A DNA stretch of 64,000 nucleotides, from contig NZ_JAEQND010000012.1 of NCBI RefSeq assembly GCF_016722765.1, positions 1-64,000 on the forward strand. The letters are read 5' to 3'. How positions within the stretch are numbered: the first letter of the stretch is position 1; each line of letters begins with the position of its first letter. The translations under genes were made by a program, and so were the position numbers. The notes below the pieces were generated by a model. It ran no database searches and had not been told where the DNA came from. It worked only from the letters and a program-made list of their open reading frames with translations. Shown here in pieces: positions 45,517-53,366 of this stretch. The stretch comes from Ramlibacter alkalitolerans (lineage in GTDB: Bacteria; Pseudomonadota; Gammaproteobacteria; Burkholderiales; Burkholderiaceae_C).

Positions 45517-47742
45517 ATGGCAGCGACGGTCGAACCCATGCGCGAGGCGGGCCGGCGCGCCGGGGAGTTCCTGCGCGCCGCCCTGCGCACGGCCCTCAGT
45601 GCGCACGTCACCAATGGCCTGGTCGCGGCAGCCGCGCTGCTGCTCATTTCCTCGCTGGTGCACCTGCTGGCCGGCGGCGAGGCCGCTGCCGTCGCCATGG
45701 CCGGAGTGATCGTCGTGACGGCGCCGGACCATCCGGCGCCCCGTCGCGGCAAGTTCACGCACTTCCTGCCGGCCGTGCTGCTGGGCACGCCACTGTTCTT
45801 CGCGGTGGCGTCCCTGCGCGACACGGTGGCGGTGCTCGTCCCGCTGCTGATGGCCGCGACATTCCTTGCCTTCCTGTGCGCCGCCTGGGGCAAGCGGGGC
45901 CTGCCCATCGCCGCCTCGCTGGTCTTCGCCGCCCTGTTCGCGCTGGCTTCGCAGCCAGCCGCCGGGCCGGCCGCCGCGATGCGTCAAACGCTGGCATTCA
46001 GTGTCGGCGCGTGGCTGTACATCTTCTGGGCCACGGCAGCCAATGCGCTCCTGAACCACCGCTATCGCGTGCTGACGCTGGCCGACGCGCTGGCGGGGGT
46101 GGCTGCGCTGATGCGGGCGCAGGCCCTGCAGTTCACTGCGACGCCCCAGGTGCATCGGGCGACCGCGCTGGCGGACCGGCTGATCGGGCTGCAGGCGCGC
46201 CTGGCCGACGAACTGCAGGGGGCGCGCAACCTCCTGCTCGAGGATCCGACCGCGCCGCGGCGGCTGCAGCTCGCGGGCATGCTGCTGCACGCCATCGAAC
46301 TGCGCGATCACCTGGTCACCTCCGCACTGGATCTGGACGCGCTGTGTGACGCGCCCGGGCAGGACGAGCTGCTGCAGGTGCTCGGTCAGGAAATCCAGGC
46401 GCTCGCCGGCGACGTGGAGCAACTCGCGGACGCCTTGCGCCTCGGGCGCGTCCCGGCGCGCATCGGCCGCCGGCGGCCGCCGCTTGCCGCTGCGGCTGCC
46501 GCGGCGCCGGACCCTCGCGACGCCGACCTGCACGCGCCATCGCCCGGCCTGCTGGCACGCGCGCTGGCGCGCCGGGTTGGCCATGTGCACGACGAGGTGC
46601 TGCGGCTACTGGAGCTGGCCGCCCGGGGCGAGCGCGCGCCCGACGCGCGGGTGGTACGCACGGCGTGGCAGCTGTTCGTCAGTCCGACCGGCTGGTGCTG
46701 GGGCCCGTTGCCGGGCCTGTGGCGCCGGGATGCGCCGCCGCTGCGCCATGGCGTGCGGGCCGCGCTCGCCATCGGCACCGGCTATGTCGTGGGTGCCGCC
46801 ATCCCCTGGGGGTCGCACGCGACCTGGATCCTGATGACGATCGCGTTCGTGCTGCGCGCAACGCTGTCGCAGACCCTGGAACGTCGCGACAGCCGCGTGG
46901 CCGGCACGCTCCTGGGCTGCGTGGTGGCGGGCACGTTGCTCTATGCGCACGTGCCGCCCCCCGTGCTGCTGCTGGCCGTCGCGCTGGCCCATGGGATCGC
47001 CCATGCCTTCGTCCTGCGCCGCTACCTGGTGACGGCGGTGGCCGCCACGGTGCTGGCCCTGCTGCAGTCCCACCTCCTGAACGGCGCCAGCGCGCCGGTC
47101 TTCGACGTCGCCGAACGCCTGCTGGACACGCTGCTGGGCGTCGCCATCGCCTGGATCTTCAGCTACGTGCTGCCTTCGTGGGAGCGCGCCCAGGTCGCGG
47201 CGCTGCTCGCTCGCGCGCTGGCCGCACAGGCGCGCCACGCGCAGCTGGCGCTGCGGCTCGGCCAGCTGCAGGGCGTCAGCACCGCATCGGAACTGGCCTG
47301 GCGGCTGGCGCGCCGGGAGGCCTTCGACAGCCTGTCCGCCCTGGCGCAGGCCGTCCAGCGTTCGCTGGCCGAACCGCGCTCCGTGCGGCCGCCGGTGGCG
47401 GAACTCCAGCGCGTGCTCGCGCGCAGCTACCAGCTGCTGGCGCAGCTCACCGCCACCAAGACCATGCTGCTGCGCCGGCGCCACCTGGTGGACCTGGCGC
47501 CGCTGCAGGCGCCGCTCGCGCAGGCGGCGCGCACCATCGCGGCCGCGCTCGCGCCGGCAGCCGGCCAGCCGGCGCCGCCCGCCTTCCCTTCGCCGCAGCT
47601 GCACGCGGGGCTGGCCCCGTGGGTGCTGCGCCGCCTGCGCCTGGCGGTGGAGATCGCCGACGACCTGCGTGCCGATGCAGCCCGCCTCCCGCTGCCGCGC
47701 GCAGCCGTCGCGGCTGGCGCGGAAGACGGCGCCACGCACTGA
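45517..47742 (+). CDS. FUSC family membrane protein, probable aromatic acid exporter
   Basis: The 741-residue protein has two blocks of transmembrane helices (about residues 30-180 and 410-560) each followed by a soluble helical domain, the YccS/AaeB-like (FUSC) layout. The second block begins LRHGVRAALAIGTGYVVGAA. Such proteins extrude aromatic acids. Position between two nitroreductase genes suggests relief from toxic nitro- or hydroxylamino-benzoates. ATG 45517 is assumed; the ribosome-binding site is weak. Confidence 0.82.
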   Translation: MAATVEPMREAGRRAGEFLRAALRTALSAHVTNGLVAAAALLLISSLVHLLAGGEAAAVAMAGVIVVTAPDHPAPRRGKFTHFLPAVLLGTPLFFAVASLRDTVAVLVPLLMAATFLAFLCAAWGKRGLPIAASLVFAALFALASQPAAGPAAAMRQTLAFSVGAWLYIFWATAANALLNHRYRVLTLADALAGVAALMRAQALQFTATPQVHRATALADRLIGLQARLADELQGARNLLLEDPTAPRRLQLAGMLLHAIELRDHLVTSALDLDALCDAPGQDELLQVLGQEIQALAGDVEQLADALRLGRVPARIGRRRPPLAAAAAAAPDPRDADLHAPSPGLLARALARRVGHVHDEVLRLLELAARGERAPDARVVRTAWQLFVSPTGWCWGPLPGLWRRDAPPLRHGVRAALAIGTGYVVGAAIPWGSHATWILMTIAFVLRATLSQTLERRDSRVAGTLLGCVVAGTLLYAHVPPPVLLLAVALAHGIAHAFVLRRYLVTAVAATVLALLQSHLLNGASAPVFDVAERLLDTLLGVAIAWIFSYVLPSWERAQVAALLARALAAQARHAQLALRLGQLQGVSTASELAWRLARREAFDSLSALAQAVQRSLAEPRSVRPPVAELQRVLARSYQLLAQLTATKTMLLRRRHLVDLAPLQAPLAQAARTIAAALAPAAGQPAPPAFPSPQLHAGLAPWVLRRLRLAVEIADDLRADAARLPLPRAAVAAGAEDGATH

Positions 47743-47748
47743 ACGGCG

Positions 47749-47804
47749 TGCAACTCGCTCTTGCAAAGACATCAGTTCCGTTCAACACCGGCCGCGACCA
47801 TCAT
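47749..47804 (+). promoter_or_regulatory. Composite promoter-like element, copy 3
   Basis: TGCA at 47749, TGCA at 47762, CAGTTCC at 47773-47779 and CATCAT at 47799-47804. Spacing is identical to the other copies. It ends 38 bases before the Bug receptor ATG, the same distance as copy 2 to pnbB. Confidence 0.7.
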
Positions 47805-47842
47805 CACGCGCATCCCGAGCCATCGACCGAAACGAGGACCCC

Positions 47843-48820
47843 ATGCAGACACTTTCACGCCGCCGCTTCGCCCGCCTGGCCATCGCCGCCCCGGCCGCCG
47901 CCTGGCTGCTGCCCGCGCTGGCGCAGACCGGAAAATTGCTGGTCGGCTATCCGGCCGGGGGCACGCTGGACACCACCGCGCGCCAGCTCGCCGAGGCCTG
48001 GCGCAAGCAGGGGCGCCTGTACATCGTCGACAACCGGGCCGGCGCCGCCGGACGCATCGCCAACAGCCAGCTCAAGCGCGAACGCGCGGACGGCAACACG
48101 CTGCTGTGCACGCACACCTCGGCACTCACCATCTACCCGCACGTCTACAGCCGGCTGATGTACGACGCCGCCGCCGACTTCCTGCCGGTGTCGCCGCTGG
48201 TTTCCGCGACCTGTGCCTTCGCCGTCAGCAGCGCGGTGCCGGCCGACCGCGTGAAGACGCTGGACGACTACGTGCGCTGGCTGCGCGCGAATCCCGGCGC
48301 GGGGATCTATGCATCGCCGGCCGCCGGCTCGATGGCGCACTTCCTCGGCTACCAGTTCTCCGAAGCGCGCAAGCTGAAGCTGCAGCACGTCGGCTACCGC
48401 GGCTCCGCGCCGGCCATGCAGGACCTCCTGGGCGGCCAGATCCCGGCCTACTTCGGCTTCGTGGCCGACTTCCTGCCCTACCTGCAGCAGGGCAAGGCCA
48501 GGATCCTCGGCGTGACCGGCGACAAGCGTTCGCGCTTCCTGCCCGGCGTGCCCACCTTCGCGGAGCAGGGGCTTGCGGCCATCCGCGGCGTCGAGACGTA
48601 CGGTGTCTTCGCGCCGCCCGGAACGCCGCCGGCCACCGTCGCGGCCCTGCACGAGGCGCTGGTCGCCGCGAGCAAGGATGGCTCCCTGGTGGCGGCCTTC
48701 GAGCAGGTGGGGCTGGACACCTTCACGCTGGCTCCGCAGGATTACGCTGCGCTGGTGCGGCGGGAGCGCGAGGCCTGGGGCCCGGTGGTGCGCGCTTCCG
48801 GTTTCCGCTCCGAAGAGTGA
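47843..48820 (+). CDS. Bug/TctC-type receptor with a Tat-like signal
   Basis: The 325-residue Bug protein starts with SRRRFARLA followed by a hydrophobic stretch and AQTG, a twin-arginine (Tat) type signal rather than the Sec type of the other two Bug genes here. The mature part is family-typical (LVGYPAGGTLDTTARQLAE and GYRGSAPAMQDLLGG). It probably binds an aromatic or nitroaromatic carboxylate in view of its neighbours, which is inference. No TctAB permease nearby. Confidence 0.88.
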   Translation: MQTLSRRRFARLAIAAPAAAWLLPALAQTGKLLVGYPAGGTLDTTARQLAEAWRKQGRLYIVDNRAGAAGRIANSQLKRERADGNTLLCTHTSALTIYPHVYSRLMYDAAADFLPVSPLVSATCAFAVSSAVPADRVKTLDDYVRWLRANPGAGIYASPAAGSMAHFLGYQFSEARKLKLQHVGYRGSAPAMQDLLGGQIPAYFGFVADFLPYLQQGKARILGVTGDKRSRFLPGVPTFAEQGLAAIRGVETYGVFAPPGTPPATVAALHEALVAASKDGSLVAAFEQVGLDTFTLAPQDYAALVRREREAWGPVVRASGFRSEE

Positions 48821-48856
48821 TTCCTTCTTTGCCGAGATGCTGGACAAGGAGTGGAC

Positions 48857-49585
48857 ATGACTTCCCTGACGTGGTCCCAGGCCGACATCGGCCAATGCGT
48901 CGACCAGGTGCTGCGCTCGCGCAGGTCCGTGCGTGCCTACAAGCCGGAGCCGCTCGCGCGCGAACAGGTGCTGGAGATCCTGCAGGCGGCCGCCTCGGCG
49001 CCCAGCAACTCGAACACGCAGCCGTGGCGCGTCTACGTGGTGACGGGTGCGCCCATGCGACGCCTGGGCGACGCGCTCGTCACGGCCTTCCAGGACGGCA
49101 GCTTCCCGCCGCCGACGCACTTTCCCGACCCGCTGCCCGCCGTGTTCTGCGACCGCCAGGCCGACTTCGCCGCGCGCTACTACGGCACGCTGGGCATCGA
49201 CCGCAAGGACGCCGAGGCCCGGGCGCGGCAGAGCCTGCGCAACTTCACTTTCTTCGGCGCCCCGGTGGGGCTCATCTTCAGCATCGACGCCCGCCTGGGC
49301 CGCCATAGCTGGCTCGACCTCGGCCTGTACGTGCAGAACGTGATGATCGCGGCGCGCTCGCGCGGCATCGACACGTGCCCCCAGGTCTCGTTCGCGCGCT
49401 TCCACTCGCTGATCGCCGCCCACCTCGGGATGCCCGACGAGGAGGTGACGGCCTGCGGCATGTCGATGGGGTTCGGCGACACCAGCGCGGGCGTCAACCA
49501 GATGAACCTGCCGCGCCAGCACGTGAGCGAATTCGTGCGGCTCGCCGGCTTCGAAGCGCCGGCGGAATGGATCGGCCGGGGCTGA
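48857..49585 (+). CDS. Nitroreductase, second copy
   Basis: ATG 48857 lies six bases after AAGGAG. The 242-residue protein aligns with the gene at 44698 along its length (RRSVRAYKPEPL, APSNSNTQPWRVYVV, MSMGFGDTSAGVNQMNLPRQ). It most likely reduces a related nitroaromatic acid, or is a backup copy. It shares the transcription unit of the Tat-Bug gene under element copy 3. Confidence 0.87.
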   Translation: MTSLTWSQADIGQCVDQVLRSRRSVRAYKPEPLAREQVLEILQAAASAPSNSNTQPWRVYVVTGAPMRRLGDALVTAFQDGSFPPPTHFPDPLPAVFCDRQADFAARYYGTLGIDRKDAEARARQSLRNFTFFGAPVGLIFSIDARLGRHSWLDLGLYVQNVMIAARSRGIDTCPQVSFARFHSLIAAHLGMPDEEVTACGMSMGFGDTSAGVNQMNLPRQHVSEFVRLAGFEAPAEWIGRG

Positions 49586-50262
49586 AGCCGGTGAAGGACG
49601 AGACGGTCCGGGTTGCGCCTCGGGCCGCTCGCCTGCCATCGGCGGCGCCGCTGCTGGTCGGGGCCGTGCTGGCCGCGATCGCGGGCTGGGTCGACACGCT
49701 CGGCTTCCTCGGCCTGCAGGGGGTGTTCACGGCCCACGTGACCGGCAACTTCGTGCTCCTGGGCACTGGCCTGGCCGGCGATGCCGGCGCCGTGGCGGTC
49801 AAGCTGCTGGTGCTGCCCGCCTTCGTCGCGGGTGTTGCCTGTGCGGCCGGCACCCATGCGATCCGGCGCGGGACCGCGTCCCTCCTGCTGCTGTTCGAAG
49901 TGGCGGCGCTGGTGGGCTTCCTGCTGGCCGGCGTGCGCGCGTCCCCCTGGCTGGCCGCCTGCGCCGGCGCGTTCGCCATGGGCGTGCAGAACGCGCAGTC
50001 GCGCCTGTCCCTCAGCTCCGCGGGGGCGACGACGGCGATGACCGGCAACGTCACGCAGCTGGTGCTGGAGGGCATGGGGGCGGCAGGCCTGCTCGCCGCC
50101 GACCGCCGGCAGGCCCGCCAGCGCATGGCGAGCACCCTGGCGCCCGTGGCCGGCTTCGCAATGGGCTGCGCCGGCGGCGGGCTCGCCTGGCTCGCCTGCT
50201 CGTTCTGGGCGCTGCTCGTGCCGATCGCCGTGCTGTGCGCGCTGGCCTGCTGCGCGGACTGA
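49567..50262 (+). CDS. DUF1275 (YoaK-like) membrane protein
   Basis: The 231-residue protein has six hydrophobic helices and the DUF1275 motif GFLGLQGVFTAHVTGNFV and MGVQNAQSRLSL, with AMTGNVTQL. ATG 49567 overlaps the nitroreductase end by 19 bases; GTG 49591 is the alternative. The family is thought to include small-molecule transporters but no substrate is known. Confidence 0.82.
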   Translation: MDRPGLKPVKDETVRVAPRAARLPSAAPLLVGAVLAAIAGWVDTLGFLGLQGVFTAHVTGNFVLLGTGLAGDAGAVAVKLLVLPAFVAGVACAAGTHAIRRGTASLLLLFEVAALVGFLLAGVRASPWLAACAGAFAMGVQNAQSRLSLSSAGATTAMTGNVTQLVLEGMGAAGLLAADRRQARQRMASTLAPVAGFAMGCAGGGLAWLACSFWALLVPIAVLCALACCAD

Positions 50263-50334
50263 CTGCCGGCGGATTCCCTTCGTTCAGTCGCGCAGGCCGA
50301 TCGCCTAGCGTAGCGCTTCGGGGCTTGAAGCGCG

Positions 50335-50390
50335 TTCATGGCGGCCTTGCAGAACGATCAGTTCCACGCAAGGCCGTGCTGGACCATCAT
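50335..50390 (+). promoter_or_regulatory. Composite promoter-like element, copy 4
   Basis: TTCA at 50335 (one mismatch to TGCA), TGCA at 50348, CAGTTCC at 50359-50365 and CATCAT at 50385-50390; all spacings match the other copies. It sits in front of the SRPBCC-like gene. Confidence 0.6.
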
Positions 50391-50396
50391 CGCCGG

Positions 50397-50756
50397 GTGA
50401 TCGAACCCGGCCTCATCGCGTTGACGCGCCTGCTTTTGTTCACCCTCGACATGTACAGCCCCTGGGGCATGCAGGAGCTCCAGGTCCTGGCGGTAGAGCC
50501 TGGCCGGCTGCTTTCCTGTGCGTTCGCCCGCGGCACTCTCGATACGACGCTCACCTGGCGCATCCAGCCCGCGGGATCGGGCGCCCGGCTCGTGATGGAG
50601 CACACGGGCCTCGATCTCGCATCTGCCACCGGCCGCGCCGCCTTCGACGGCATGCGCAGCTATTGGCCCGAGGCCCTGGCGCGGATGCGCGCGGTGCTCG
50701 AGGCCGACCCGCCCGTCCGCTCGCGCAACGCGCGGCAGGCCGTCCTCGCGCGGTAG
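50397..50756 (+). CDS. SRPBCC/AHSA1-like protein, apparently N-terminally truncated
   Basis: From GTG 50397 the reading frame gives 119 residues; TTG 50421 and ATG 50451 are alternatives. The strands LQVLAVEPGRLLSCAF, TTLTWRIQPAGSGARLVMEHTGL and the final helix AFDGMRSYWPEALARM match the C-terminal two thirds of activator-of-Hsp90-like SRPBCC proteins. The N-terminal helix and first strands are missing, and composite element copy 4 lies where they should be. A remnant or a shortened protein is possible. Confidence 0.5.
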   Translation: MIEPGLIALTRLLLFTLDMYSPWGMQELQVLAVEPGRLLSCAFARGTLDTTLTWRIQPAGSGARLVMEHTGLDLASATGRAAFDGMRSYWPEALARMRAVLEADPPVRSRNARQAVLAR

Positions 50757-50776
50757 GGGGGCGGCGGGTCTCGCCC

Positions 50777-51766
50777 ATGCGCATCGGGATCCTCGCCTTC
50801 GAGCGCGTCCAGCTGCTCGACGTGGCCGGCCCGGCGGATGTCTTCGCCGAGGCGGCGCGGCAGCTTGCCGATCCGCAGGCCTACAGCGTGGAGGTGATCG
50901 GCACGCAAGCGGGCGTCCTGCGCAGCAGCTGCGGGCTGGGGCTCGCCGTCGATGCGACTTTCTCCACCCATCCCGGCGGCCTCGACACGCTGCTGGTGGC
51001 CGGCAGCCCGCGGATCGAGGCGGTCGAAGCGGACGCGCAACTGCACGACTGGTTGCGCGCGCAGGCCGGTTCCGTGCGCCGCATCGGCTCGGTGTGCAAC
51101 GGCGCGTTCGTGCTCGCCGGTGCCGGCTTGCTGGACGGCCGCCGCGCCGCCACGCACTGGAACGCCGTGGCGCGGCTCGCCGCCAGGCACCCGCGGGCCA
51201 ATGTCGAACCCGATGCGATCTACGTCAAGGACGGCAACCTCTACACGTCCGCAGGGGTCAGCGCCGGCATGGACCTCGCGCTCGCCATGGTGGAAGAGGA
51301 CCACGGGCGCGAGCTGGCGCTCGGGGTGGCGCGCGAGCTGGTGATGTTCCTCAAGCGCCCCGGCGGCCAGAGCCAGTTCAGCGCGTATCTCGCTGCCCAG
51401 ACCGCCGCCAGGTCGAACATCCGCCAGGTGCAGGACCATGTGCTCGCGCACCTGGATGCCGATCTGTCGGTTCCCAGGCTGGCCGCCCACGCAGGAATGA
51501 GCGAGCGCAACTTCGCCCGCGTGTTCCGTGCCGAAACCGGCATGACGCCGGCGGAGTTCGTGGAGCAGGCGCGCATCGACGAGGCCCGCCGGCTCATGCA
51601 AGGCAGTGCGCTGCCGCTGAAGCGCCTGGCGGCCAACATCGGCTACGCCAACACCGATGCATTTCGCCGCGCCTTCCTGCGTCGCCTCGGCGTCGGCCCG
51701 AGCGAGTACCGCACGCAGTGGGGCGAGGCCGCACGGCGGCCTCCTGCCGCCTCCTCGCCGGCGTAG
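50777..51766 (+). CDS. GlxA-type AraC family regulator
   Basis: The 329-residue protein combines a DJ-1/PfpI (class I amidotransferase-like) domain with the Cys-containing nucleophile elbow GSVCNGAFVLAGAG (about residues 110-123) and a C-terminal AraC double helix-turn-helix (VPRLAAHAGMSERNFARVFR, then LAANIGYANTDAFRRAF). GlxA-like regulators sense small metabolites. It starts 20 bases after the SRPBCC-like stop, so it may be expressed from element copy 4. Confidence 0.9.
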   Translation: MRIGILAFERVQLLDVAGPADVFAEAARQLADPQAYSVEVIGTQAGVLRSSCGLGLAVDATFSTHPGGLDTLLVAGSPRIEAVEADAQLHDWLRAQAGSVRRIGSVCNGAFVLAGAGLLDGRRAATHWNAVARLAARHPRANVEPDAIYVKDGNLYTSAGVSAGMDLALAMVEEDHGRELALGVARELVMFLKRPGGQSQFSAYLAAQTAARSNIRQVQDHVLAHLDADLSVPRLAAHAGMSERNFARVFRAETGMTPAEFVEQARIDEARRLMQGSALPLKRLAANIGYANTDAFRRAFLRRLGVGPSEYRTQWGEAARRPPAASSPA

Positions 51767-51879
51767 CGGCGCGGCGCGTCGGCGTGCGCGTGGCGATCGG
51801 CCGCGCGAGGCGCATGGGATGCGCTCAGTTGGGGAGAAGCCGGCGTCACTCTGGAGCAGCCGGCGTGAATTGAATGCAC

Positions 51880-51935
51880 TGCATGACTCCGGTGCAAAAC
51901 CGTCAGTTCCATTCAAGACGCACGTGACCCATGAT
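51880..51935 (+). promoter_or_regulatory. Composite promoter-like element, copy 5
   Basis: TGCA at 51880, TGCA at 51893, CAGTTCC at 51904-51910 and CATGAT at 51930-51935, spaced exactly as in the other copies. It ends 46 bases before the ATG of the DUF4148-like gene. Confidence 0.7.
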
Positions 51936-51981
51936 TTGCCCTGTGGACGCGGTGTCCACGCCACCAACCAAGGAAGCCGCC

Positions 51982-52344
51982 ATGCATCGCACCATCGCCG
52001 CCGCCGTCATCGCCCTCGTCGCCGCCTCGTCCGCTTCCTCCGTCCTGGCCGACGACATCACCGTCGAAACGACGCCCTTCGTCTCCACCTCGAGCCGCGC
52101 GCAGGTGAACGCGCAACTGCAGCAATTCCGGCAGGCCGGCGTGGATCCGTGGGCGCAGCACTACGACCAGCTCGCCGCCTTGCGCAGCAGCCGCACGCGC
52201 GCCCAGGTGCGCGCCGACTATCTGCAGTCGCGGCAGGAGACCGCCGCCCTGACCGCCGAAGACAGCGGCTCCGCCTGGCTGGCCGCCCGCGCGCATGGCG
52301 TCGCCGCTTCGCTGCTCGCCGGCACGCCGGCCAGCGGCCAGTAA
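51982..52344 (+). CDS. DUF4148-like secreted protein 1
   Basis: The 120-residue protein has a Sec signal peptide (cleavage near VLADD, residue 24) and a repeat-poor mature part with SRAQVNAQLQQFRQAGVDPWA and RTRAQVRADYLQSRQE, close to DUF4148 proteins of Burkholderiales. Function of the family is unknown; location is the periplasm or outside. First of three tandem genes behind element copy 5. Confidence 0.78.
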   Translation: MHRTIAAAVIALVAASSASSVLADDITVETTPFVSTSSRAQVNAQLQQFRQAGVDPWAQHYDQLAALRSSRTRAQVRADYLQSRQETAALTAEDSGSAWLAARAHGVAASLLAGTPASGQ

Positions 52345-52404
52345 GCGCCGACCCGTCGCTCCCGTTTCTCGTCCCCCGTACTTGTTCTCGCAAAGGAAAT
52401 CACC

Positions 52405-52770
52405 ATGAACCGCACCGCCCTCATCCTCGCCGCCGCCCTGTCGCTCGCCGGCCTCGCCGCCCGGGCTGAATCGCCGGACCCGGCAGGCCAGTTCGCCGCC
52501 CGCGCCGCATCCACCGTCAGCCGCGCGCAGGTGCAGGCCGAACTGCGCGCCTTCCGGCAACACGGTGTCGACCCCTGGGCCGACGAGTACGACCAGCTCG
52601 CGTCCTTCCGCAGCGGCCGCACGCGTGCCGAGGTGGTCGGCGAGTTCCTCGCGAACCGCGACGCAGCGGCCGCGATGAACGCCGAGGACAGCGGCTCCGG
52701 CTACCTGGCGGCCCACAAGCCGGCGCAGGCGCTGCCGTACCTGGCCGGCACGCCGCGCAACGCGCAATGA
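52405..52770 (+). CDS. DUF4148-like secreted protein 2
   Basis: The 121-residue protein is a paralogue of the preceding one, sharing SRAQVQAELRAFRQHGVDPWA, YDQLASFRSGRTRAEV and the AEDSGSGYLA end. A Sec signal peptide is present (cleavage near ARAES). It lies 60 bases after the first copy with its own AAAGGA site, which points to a local tandem duplication. Confidence 0.78.
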   Translation: MNRTALILAAALSLAGLAARAESPDPAGQFAARAASTVSRAQVQAELRAFRQHGVDPWADEYDQLASFRSGRTRAEVVGEFLANRDAAAAMNAEDSGSGYLAAHKPAQALPYLAGTPRNAQ

Positions 52771-52828
52771 AGCAGCGAGCCACGCCTGCGATCCCGCTCC
52801 CGTACCTGCCTACTGAAGGAACGACACG

Positions 52829-53344
52829 ATGAAACGCACACTTTCCATCGCGCTGCTCGCCCTGCTGGCGGCGACCTCCGTCGCGCAAGCCGAGGACGGC
52901 CCGACGCGCGCGCAGTCCATCGCCGAGGCCCGGCGCAATGGCGAGCTTCTCGCGCCGGGCGAGCCCGGGCTCACCGAGCGGCAGCTGCACCCGGAACGCT
53001 ATTCCGCAGCAGCGCCGGCGATCGGCAGGGCCCGCGCTGAAGTGCGGGCGGAACTGGAGCAGGCGCGCCGCAACGGCGACCTGCTGGCCGGCGGCGAGTC
53101 CGGGCTCAGCGCCCACCAGCTCCATCCGTCGGCTTACCCGGCGCGGGCTGTGGTGGCGGGCAAGACGCGCGAGCAGGTGCGCGCGGAAACGCTGCAGGCG
53201 ATCCAGGACGGCGACATCCTCGCTCCGGGCGAGGCTGGCGTGAGCTTGCGCCAGATGCACCCGCGCAGCTATCTCGCCCGCGGACGCGGCGACGCATCGC
53301 AGCGGACCGCAAAGGGCCTGGCGGCGGACGGGCAGCCGAATTGA
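52829..53344 (+). CDS. DUF4148 protein with three internal repeats
   Basis: After a Sec signal peptide (cleavage near AQAED, residue 22) the 171-residue protein holds three tandem units of about 38 residues with pattern R-x2-(V/S)-(R/I)-AE-x4-ARRNG-(D/E)-LL-A-x-GE-x-G-(L/V)-(S/T)-x3-(L/M)HP-x-(R/A)Y. Units start near residues 27, 67 and 110. The third ends LRQMHPRSYLARG. This repeated form of DUF4148 is longer than usual single-unit members. Follows AAGGAACG. Confidence 0.8.
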   Translation: MKRTLSIALLALLAATSVAQAEDGPTRAQSIAEARRNGELLAPGEPGLTERQLHPERYSAAAPAIGRARAEVRAELEQARRNGDLLAGGESGLSAHQLHPSAYPARAVVAGKTREQVRAETLQAIQDGDILAPGEAGVSLRQMHPRSYLARGRGDASQRTAKGLAADGQPN

Positions 53345-53366
53345 CGCTCTTCGCGCCGCGGCGCGC

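Noticed and set aside
44104-46590. Antisense open frame of 828 residues opposite pnbB, pnbA and the FUSC gene
   Set aside because: Low-complexity composition and no domain; the plus-strand genes are clear.
40424-51935. Reading the five composite elements as ECF-sigma promoters on the opposite strand (GGAACTG as the -35 box)
   Set aside because: No constant -10 box is found at the proper distance on that strand, while plus-strand distances to gene starts are nearly constant.
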